Below are positions 57,533-64,000 of a stretch of 64,000 bases of DNA, one piece after another (within the stretch, counting starts at the first letter, position 1; every line of letters starts with the position of its first letter). The notes below the pieces were generated by a model that was not told the origin of the DNA, ran no database searches, and worked only from the letters and a program-made list of their open reading frames with translations. The translations under genes and the position numbers were made by a program. Source of the DNA: Armillaria gallica (taxonomy: Eukaryota; Basidiomycota; Agaricomycetes; Agaricales; Physalacriaceae); contig JBANDB010000010.1 in the NCBI GenBank assembly GCA_037576215.1, forward strand, positions 1,302,001-1,366,000, given 5' to 3'.

Positions 57533-58562
57533 CTCCGCCCATCCGATCTCTGCCTTCTGATTTCCATCCTGGTAGTAACTCCCAGGCTAGCCATCTGTCA
57601 TCTAACATCAGGCCAATACCCCAGCTCATCGAAGCGTCTACCATGAGTTTGATGCCTAGGGGTTCTGTTAGCTTCACAATCTTGACGCCTATGAATTCTT
57701 TCTCTAGGGTCTCTTTCCACCACTCCATGTCTTTGTGTAATGTTTGTGACACCGTGTGTTTCATGTAGTTTTCCTTCGCCTTGAAGGAACCTCGGAATCG
57801 GTACAGCAATGGCATCCTTGATCTGCTATGGGGGACAACTAGACATACATGGTTGAGCATGCCTATAATAGATTCTGTGTCCTCCAGAGAGATCTTCATG
57901 CCTTTTTTCCATTGCTCGAGTTTGTGTCTGTACTTTTCTTTCTTTGCTTCGGGAAGGGAGACCTCCTTCTTCTCTAGATCCCATAGAAACCTGATATAGA
58001 CAAAGGTAAATGTGAATGGGAGGAATTTTTCTGGCACCCATGGCCACCCCAGCTTCTCGGTGGTCTTCCAGATGATGTCTTCTGTGTATCTGTACTCAAA
58101 GTTGCCTTGTTCTAGGTGTTGTTTGGGGTATCTGAAGAATATGAAATCATCCACCCATTTTAGAAGAGCTTCCACACCTTGGTGCAATAAGATTTTCACC
58201 ATAGCATCAGCAATCCTTCCCCAAATTCCTGGTGCTGGTGATGCTCCAAAATTGAGACAAGGGTCAAGGTGGATCTTGTCCCCAAGCTGTACCACTGTGA
58301 ATGGCCTTGCTGACGGGTGGGTTGGGACATTTCGAAATGCAGATTCTACATCAAAGACCGCTACCTGGGTTCCTTCTGGTGCTTCTGCTACCAGCATATA
58401 ACACTCTGAGAAGGACCCCCAAGTGCATTGGAACTTCTTCGAGTCAATTACAGCGTTGATAAAAGTTTCTGTGGGATTTAGCAGTATGCTTCCTATTGTG
58501 GTTGTGGGTTGTTCAGGTTGTTCGGGTTGTTCTTCTGGTTCTGCGTGAGCAAGCGGTTGCAA
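57519..58562 (-). pseudogene. reverse transcriptase of the YR retrotransposon
   Basis: A 347-codon frame. TWGSFSECYMLVAEAPEGTQ and VAVFDVESAFRNVPTHPSAR hold the first catalytic Asp; GASPAPGIWGRIADAMVKIL and LLKWVDDFIFFR hold the second and third. A thumb region and KLMVDASMSWGIGLMLDDRW (start of RNase H) follow. Upstream, in other frames, lie further RT residues (SFLSEISKTDSF and EFLNTKYGKEIDKGR), separated by stops and shifts. The element strand continues directly into RNase H. Confidence 0.85.
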
Positions 58563-60396
58563 ATGAATCTGTTTTGCTGATTTCGGATAGGAATGATTTA
58601 CAATGACTCAAAGCTTTCCTGGTCTTGTTTCTGCTACACTTAGCGGTGCCGTTCTATAGTGTCCTTTGCACATGTTAGGCAGGTCTGACCAGGATTTCTA
58701 GGTGCTCATCTATTATGTTGTACAACTCTTCAGGGGCGTATCCCTGGGAGAGTCTCCCTTTATCTATTTCTTTGCCATATTTCGTGTTGAGAAATTCTAT
58801 GTGATCGTCTTCTATGCAGTGATTTCATGGAGCGAAGGTTTGAGTAAGGTAGTACTGTTCTAAACCAATGAGAAAGCTGTGTTTGATGCCAGCCGGGATG
58901 TCTGCAAATTCTAAAAGGACACCCACATTCTTGAGCATCTCCTTCCACACCCAGTAGTGGAATGGAGTGACAATTGGGAATATCTCGCTAGTCTGAGTGC
59001 TTCTGAGCACCATGATTGGTGTCTCCATGGTGGGCACAGGTGTGCTTGTACTGGCAGGAGTTGCCAGCTCAGCAGTTGTCCTTGCCGTTGAAGCCCAGGC
59101 AGTATCCATCTCCGTTTTTATCCTGCCACTTTCCACTGTGAAAGGTCAAGACAGGCCCTGGCTTTCCTCTGGAATGTTCTTTGTAGGTGTGTGATGAACT
59201 CCCACAGATCATACACAGCAGTTCATTTGCTGTGGATGACTTTGAAGACTTGTGCCCTTGCAATGATTGTTTCTTCAATGTCTGGTTCTCCATCTTCGCT
59301 TTTGTAGGGGCAGGGTCTCTAGTCATGTTTGTGCTGCTTGACTCCTCCCTTGTGACCTGTCTAGCATAGAAATCCCAGATACACTGGCTGTAGTCATAGT
59401 TGTGATGACTGCGCTGCCAAGCTTCTTGGTGTATATGCTCACTGTATCTGACAATGACTTGGTGCTCTCCTTCAGAGTCAACATATGATACAGGCACCAG
59501 TGTAAATGGTCTCCAAGGCTTCTCCTGACTCTGTTGGTGAGTTGGCCATGTTTCCCATCCCCCATGTCCAAGTCCTTCTCCAGTACATTTTGGAAGATGA
59601 TGAGTGCACCTCGGAATGATGGATTGTTTATATCTTTCTCCTCCGGTAACGTGGTTGAGGATGAAGAAGCAATTCTTACTTCTCCCAATGATGTGAGTCT
59701 GAATTGGGCCATCTTTGCCCCTATGGATCTGTTCATCTCGCATTTCACCACCTCTGGCATGAAAGCTGCCAATGACTGGTATTTTGGCATTCCTCAGTGT
59801 AAATTCTCTACCACCTCCTCAGGGATTAAGAGCTGGGACAGGTCTCTAGCTGCTTCCAGACTTGCTGTGTCCGTGTTCAATATGAGATCCCTGTCAACAT
59901 GCTTGAAACTGTCTGCTTCTGTGCTGGACATAGAATCTCTGCAAACAATAGGTGGAATGATTGCTGGAGATGAGTCGTCAATCACGACACGTGGTCTGCA
60001 AAGCTGGGGTGGTGTATCGGGAAGTATCACCCTGCTCTCCTGCTGGGCTTTTGCTGGTTGTGCTGGTTTGGTCTTGGAGGATGAGGCCACTGGGGCATAG
60101 CTCACCTTGGCACTGCTTGGGAGCTTTACCCTGGAGCTGCTTGGAATGTTAGCCTTTGCCAGTGCTCCTTTATGATGTATCGTTAGTTTTTTAAGTTTGT
60201 TTCAGGGTAGCGTTAGCTCAATTCACCTTTGGGAGGTGCTGGTTCTGGGGCATTCCCATCATCTGCATCTTCCAAGATGTAACCATCTTCGTTCACATAG
60301 GTCCGATACTGTTGGTAACAGCTGATAAGCGTCTCGATGGAGTCACAGTTTATCTCTGTTAAGAAGGCATCCACTGTGAATGGAAACATGTGAGCG
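58563..60396 (-). pseudogene. Gag C-terminal region and RT leader of the YR retrotransposon
   Basis: A mosaic of frames: 60213-60491 (FTVDAFLTEINCDSIETLIS), 59794-60105 (RVILPDTPPQLCRPRVVIDD), 59323-59790 and 59069-59743 (a Gag-like helical domain with YSQCIWDFYARQVTREE), a zinc-knuckle-like LLCMICGSSSHTYKEHSRGK ending FNGKDNC, then 58825-59136 (FHYWVWKEMLKNVGVLLEFA and KHSFLIGLEQYYLTQTFAP), which leads into RT. The shifts show decay. Confidence 0.65.
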
Positions 60397-62049
60397 TCAG
60401 TACTTGCATTGTACAGTATGGGAAGGGGCGACACCTGTTTGGGTGTCTGCCTCTGCTGGAGGCCAAGGGGTCTTTGATATCCCCAGGACAAACTCCCATT
60501 GGGCTTGCATCGCCCGTTGAATTTTAAGAGGTTTACACTTACTGTTGGCGTTGGTTACTTTGAGGAGTATGCGTGTTTTCTCCTTGTCGACCAAGTTGCG
60601 TGCTTGGTCTTCTTCCGCCTGAGCTTTCATGGCTTCCACTTCCATGACAAGCTTCCCTGACTCTATGATGGCTCTCTTAGCTGTCTCTTTTTCAGCTTGG
60701 GTGTCCTCCCTGGCTTGGAGGGTGGCTTGTTCCTGGTCCAGCAGCCTGTTGAGCTGTCTATCCACTTGGATCTCCTGCTCTTTTGCTCATTCTAAGGCTT
60801 TGGTTGCCTCCTTCTCATGTTGAAGTGTGCGCTGTTCTGCCAGGACGGCTCTCTCTTCCTGTTCCGTTGCCGCTTTCAGTTGCCTGTCCAGTGCACATAT
60901 ACGCTCCTTTTCTTCTCTGTCCAGTTGCTCCAGATGCGCACTTGACCGGTCGGGAGGTCCTTCACCCCTGCCTGTGGCAAATGGGATCGGTACTTTCCTC
61001 TGGGTCTGGTGTGGCATCTGGCTTGACTGGAAGAAGTCAGGATTGTTGGTGCCTAACTGGAACAGGGCCACTAGGATTTGGTGTGTAGAATGAGAAAGGA
61101 TGGGTGGGGCACTAGGGGATCTGGGTGGTTCAGTCTGGTCGTGTGGTTCTACAATCTGGACTGAGGGTGAGCTTGAGATTTTGAAAATCTTCGCAAATGG
61201 GTTCATATATGTGCATGAAGGATTGTTGTTTGGGTTTGTATATGCATATGAAGTATTGATGTTCACATGGCGTGACACTCATAGAATGGTGGCTGGCCAG
61301 GATGCAGCCTTCTTGGCCAGGCCAGGACCTTCTGCCAGATCTTTGGTCTTGCCTTTCACTGCGGTGACCCTTGCTGCCAGGGCTACACCTTCATCTGTGC
61401 GAGGCTTCTTCTTCATCACTGCTGGTGAGTTTCCAGTGAGTTCCCTAGGTCTCTTATCTGCCGGGACAGAGGTAGCCTGTACTGGTGACTCATACTGTGC
61501 TATTGCTTCATCCAGGTCATTGCTGAAGTCGAACTCTTCGATGTCATCTGCTACCTCTGAGGGCGAGGTCCTGTTGCCCCTCTGCTTTGTCATTTCCTTC
61601 CCCTCCATCCTCTGACATGCCCATGGGAAGAGTCATGCTAACTCTACCAGAGGCTTGGCTCGCTGGTCATACGTGGGCAAGTCTGCTGATTCCTCTCTAG
61701 TCGAGACCACGTTAGACTGGAAGTCTAAGGTCGGCTGAATTGGGGGTTGTGTCCTGTCATGCAAGACTCACATTGATGGTGGTGGCAGCAGTTTTGTAGC
61801 CTTTGCCTTGGTTTTCTTAGGCTTTCCATTGGTTGGTGTTCATGCTTGAAGGACTCTGTCCTGAAGGATTTTGAGAGCAATATCTGGATTCAGAGGAATC
61901 TTCAAGCTAGAGGACATCAACAGTGAGCTCAACGACGATACAAGATGATGGTACGAAGAAGGAAGGTATTGATCACATGGTATATGACACACACCTGAAA
62001 CATCACTGAGCTGCTTTCCATACCATACCAATCCTATGCTCTGCTCCAA
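60397..62049 (-). pseudogene. Gag N-terminal and coiled-coil region of the YR retrotransposon
   Basis: One frame is maintained over 1653 nt and broken only by TGA codons at 61840, 61768, 61633, 61279 and 60787. It encodes LKIPLNPDIALKILQDRVLQ, a Lys-rich KPKKTKAKATK stretch, REESADLPTYDQRAKPLVEL, an acidic EVADDIEEFDFSNDLDEAIA, and then a long coiled coil (LEQLDREEKERICALDRQLK, EQEERAVLAEQRTLQHEKEA, DQEQATLQAREDTQAEKETA). This is the usual position of the Gag of such elements. All five stops are consistent with former CGA codons. Confidence 0.7.
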
Positions 62050-62780
62050 ATAGACAGTCTAAGGTAATATTTTATAAGACCAGAAGACAATTGTGTTTAT
62101 ACAATTGTTCTCATAGACAGTGTTGCACACTGTCTACAATCCTCTTTTAATCTATTGGCAGTCTCCTTAGACCATAACAGAAACATTGTGGTCCAATGTT
62201 TATGTTGCCTCTCACTTATTAGCTCATTCTAAATATTGTTGTACTACATTTATTTCATTCCTAGTGCCATATTGTCATATTACAAGCTACGTAAGTATCA
62301 TTATACCACTACAGAAACCACTGATTAATGCCCAAATACAGTCCAGCAAAAACAGTAAAGTCTGAGCAACAAATCAGCAAATCAACTACATTGCGCAATA
62401 GCTGTCTTACTGTAGAGTTCAGCAAAAACAACACAATGAGAAGCCCTATGATCACCTAATTTTTATAGAATGACTAGGTAAGCACATCGTCTTTCACCAT
62501 GTCTGTACTAAAGGTGATCACGATGTGCAAATGGATCGCGATGTGCAAATTTTAGTTTTTAGCACGTTCTAGCAAGTTATTGGCTTCGGAGTTTTTTTTG
62601 ACAGCTCAATGAATCTATATAACTAATATTGCACAAGAATTTTATTTGTAGGGTTAGAGGAAGCCTTGCGAGGCAGCAAAAACTAGTCGAAATTGGCCTT
62701 TGTAAGGACCGGCTACCTCCGGTTTCACACTCGTACCATTGAACAGCCTCGGAATGACTTGAGGGCATGATTAAGGCTTA
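62050..62780. other. no gene recognised; contains a perfect hairpin
   Basis: AT-rich DNA between the retrotransposon and the WD40 gene. A perfect 10-bp inverted repeat with a 3-nt loop (TAGACAGTGT, TGC, ACACTGTCTA) lies at 62114-62136. Two CAGCAAAAACA blocks occur at about 62342 and 62421. No tRNA fits. Confidence 0.4.
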
Positions 62781-63098
62781 TCATAAGAGTTCAAAACAGA
62801 AAAAGCGGGCCTGTAGCTGGAGGGATGCACGAAAAATGAGAGATACATTGAATTCAGCGTTACAAGATGTGACAATTTCAACGTCCGCTCCGCCGCTCTT
62901 CGGTGCCAATTGCAGCCTGAACGTGTTTCCTTGTGAGCAAGCCGTAACCGGCAATGTCGGACCTCCAATTTCACCGTGACATTTGCTGTGACGAAAATTT
63001 GCATATAGCGATTTTTTGACACTTGCACCTCGGCCACCGTCCGATGCTTGCTCTACTGAACGATATCCCCAAGGATATTTACCTTGGCATTGGAACAC
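62781..63098 (-). CDS. hypothetical 105-codon ORF
   Basis: Minus-strand frame with GGRGASVKKSLYANFRHSKC, then ACSQGNTFRLQLAPKSGGAD and ASLQLQARFFCFELL. The region is richer in CpG than its surroundings, in contrast to the decayed DNA next to it, so it may be single-copy host DNA. I recognise no domain, and a frame on the other strand (62767-62979) competes. Low confidence that it is expressed. Confidence 0.25.
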   Translation of the reverse strand: MFQCQGKYPWGYRSVEQASDGGRGASVKKSLYANFRHSKCHGEIGGPTLPVTACSQGNTFRLQLAPKSGGADVEIVTSCNAEFNVSLIFRASLQLQARFFCFELL

Positions 63099-63164
63099 AT
63101 TTAGGAAGATACGGTTAAAAGTTCTAAGGAAACAGAGCCCAGGTGAGAGCTACAGAAAATCATT

Positions 63165-64000
63165 TATCGAAATTTTGCATTTCCCGACCACCTATAGTAC
63201 CGCTGAGATGCTGACTCTTGTTGCTCCAAATATAGATTCTACTAGAGTCTGTTCCTATATCTCTGGAACTTGCTGCTATGATAGTGGAAATACCATTCAC
63301 ACTCACAGTCTCTCATTCTATCAGTTCATGTTAGCTTGGAAATGTGAACCAGTGACATACTGTAACAGTTTGGACCCATGCAGTGCCCTCAGTGGTCAGC
63401 TTGGATACACTCCCATCCCTTCTCTCAAAAACATAAACAATGCCATGGTTGCTTCCACTCATGACAATTTTGGAATCTTGAGTAAAGGCAACTTGCCATA
63501 GCCACGGTGTTTTCATAGTCTTGACTGGAGGGATTTTGACTTTTGCTCTGTCCACAATGTGATAAAGGGCTATTCCTTCTGAAGGATCATCTATACTAAA
63601 CACATTCTTTGCAGTGTTTACTGTTGCATGACCGCTGTAATGCTATCAGTGTAATTTGAGTGGCAGAATTGATATATGTACATGATACCTCCAGCATCAT
63701 ATGTTTCTATCATTGTCCCATCATTCCCTCATAGCAAGTATCTGTAGATAGAGCAATGTGACACTAGCAAATGTACATTTTGCCAGAGTGACAACCAAAC
63801 ACAATCATATTCTGGCTCTCTCCATTAGGGAGGAAGTAGATGGCCCTCAGGTCACAGTTCTGGATGATGACAGAGACATAGCCATGTAGCTTCATCTGAG
63901 TATCCACTTTGTGCACCTGTATGGTACCATTTTGGGTGGACAGCACCAATCAACGAGATGGCAGATCAAAGTCAAGTGCTGTTATTTCAGTGGTGCTGTG
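63165..64000 (-). pseudogene. WD40-repeat protein, C-terminal part, runs off the window
   Basis: Read from the right edge: LVLSTQNGTIQVHKVDTQMK, NCDLRAIYFLPNGESQNMIV and FGCHSGKMYIC; then, after stops and an unresolved stretch (63610-63760), IPPVKTMKTPWLWQVAFTQD, SKIVMSGSNHGIVYVFERRD and GSVSKLTTEGTAWVQTVTV; finally AASSRDIGTD and SRIYIWSNKSQ, ending near 63165. These are WD40 blades of the same general protein type as the gene at 2.2-3.9 kb. Several TAG/TGA codons interrupt the frame, so it is probably a pseudogene unless introns remove them. Confidence 0.6.

Larger units (their letters stand above)
55884..62049 (-). mobile_element. tyrosine-recombinase retrotransposon (Ngaro/DIRS type)
   Basis: The minus strand encodes, in order, a Gag-like region (62049-58825), RT (58562-57519), RNase H (57532-57182) and a tyrosine recombinase (57096-55884). 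This order, the VDD motif in RT and the use of a recombinase instead of an integrase define the DIRS order of retrotransposons; the absence of a visible methyltransferase domain favours Ngaro-like. I could not find its split terminal repeats, so the outer ends are approximate. A second remnant of the same kind lies at 28.2-29.3 kb. Confidence 0.85.

Noticed and set aside
61690..61725. Possible tRNA: TTAGACTGGAAGTCTAA looks like an anticodon arm
   Set aside because: No D-arm, T-arm or acceptor stem fits on either strand, and the minus strand here is in-frame Gag sequence of the YR element.
62640..62760. Possible tRNA around the ACCGG-AGGTAG-CCGGT hairpin
   Set aside because: The loop is 6 nt and no T-arm or acceptor pairing could be made.
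1..64000. CRISPR arrays, prokaryotic operons, phage or plasmid functions
   Set aside because: No regularly spaced short repeats with unique spacers and no prokaryotic gene content. Introns and transposon types show a fungal chromosome.

Overview
The window looks like a transposon-rich chromosome segment from a basidiomycete fungus, most likely a mushroom-forming Agaricomycete. The evidence is genes split by 45-60 bp GT-AG introns, a MYND-finger protein, WD40 proteins, chromodomain Ty3/Gypsy retrotransposons, tyrosine-recombinase retrotransposons and extensive CpG decay. I cannot name the species. There is no prokaryotic operon, CRISPR array or rRNA, and no tRNA I could confirm.

Layout. 1-16.4 kb holds host-type genes and gene remains: a small membrane-protein gene (minus, about 1.0-1.4 kb), a WD40 gene (plus, 2.2-3.9 kb), a paralogous small membrane-protein gene (plus, 6.6-7.2 kb), a many-exon coiled-coil gene (minus, 9.8-13.3 kb) and a decayed MYND zinc-finger gene (plus, 14.7-16.4 kb). 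Between them lie copies of one dispersed non-coding repeat family, two of them in inverted orientation around the coiled-coil gene. 16.4-19.9 kb is more of this repeat plus AT-rich DNA.

19.9-28.2 kb is a minus-strand Ty3/Gypsy chromovirus (element 1) with LTRs, polypurine tract, Gag, protease, RT, RNase H, integrase and chromodomain. 28.2-29.3 kb is a remnant of a tyrosine-recombinase retroelement. 29.3-34.8 kb is CpG-starved, gene-free repeat DNA holding a MITE-like element and a 165-bp repeat array. 34.8-50.9 kb is the plus-strand skeleton of a very old Gypsy element (element 3). Into it were inserted a second chromovirus of the element 1 family (element 2, 36.4-44.3 kb, target duplication ACAAG), a 1001-bp hAT-like element (target duplication GAAGGAGC) and a solo LTR (target duplication GTAAT). 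51-55.7 kb holds unassigned transposon-like ORF fragments. 55.9-62.0 kb is a minus-strand tyrosine-recombinase retrotransposon (Ngaro/DIRS type: Gag, RT, RNase H, recombinase). The right edge (63.2-64 kb) carries the 3' part of a second WD40 gene.

The most interesting signals are in the chromovirus pair. Each copy has, just inside the 5' LTR, an extra reading frame (ORF0) that starts with a membrane-spanning segment and overlaps the Gag start in the same relative frame. Element 1 has a 13-nt primer-binding site perfectly complementary to its own LTR transcript, which suggests Tf1-type self-priming. Element 2 keeps the primer site but has a 144-bp LTR lacking the complementary part. Nearly all stop codons breaking these elements are TGA where the sister copy has CGA, a direct sign of methyl-CpG-type C-to-T decay.
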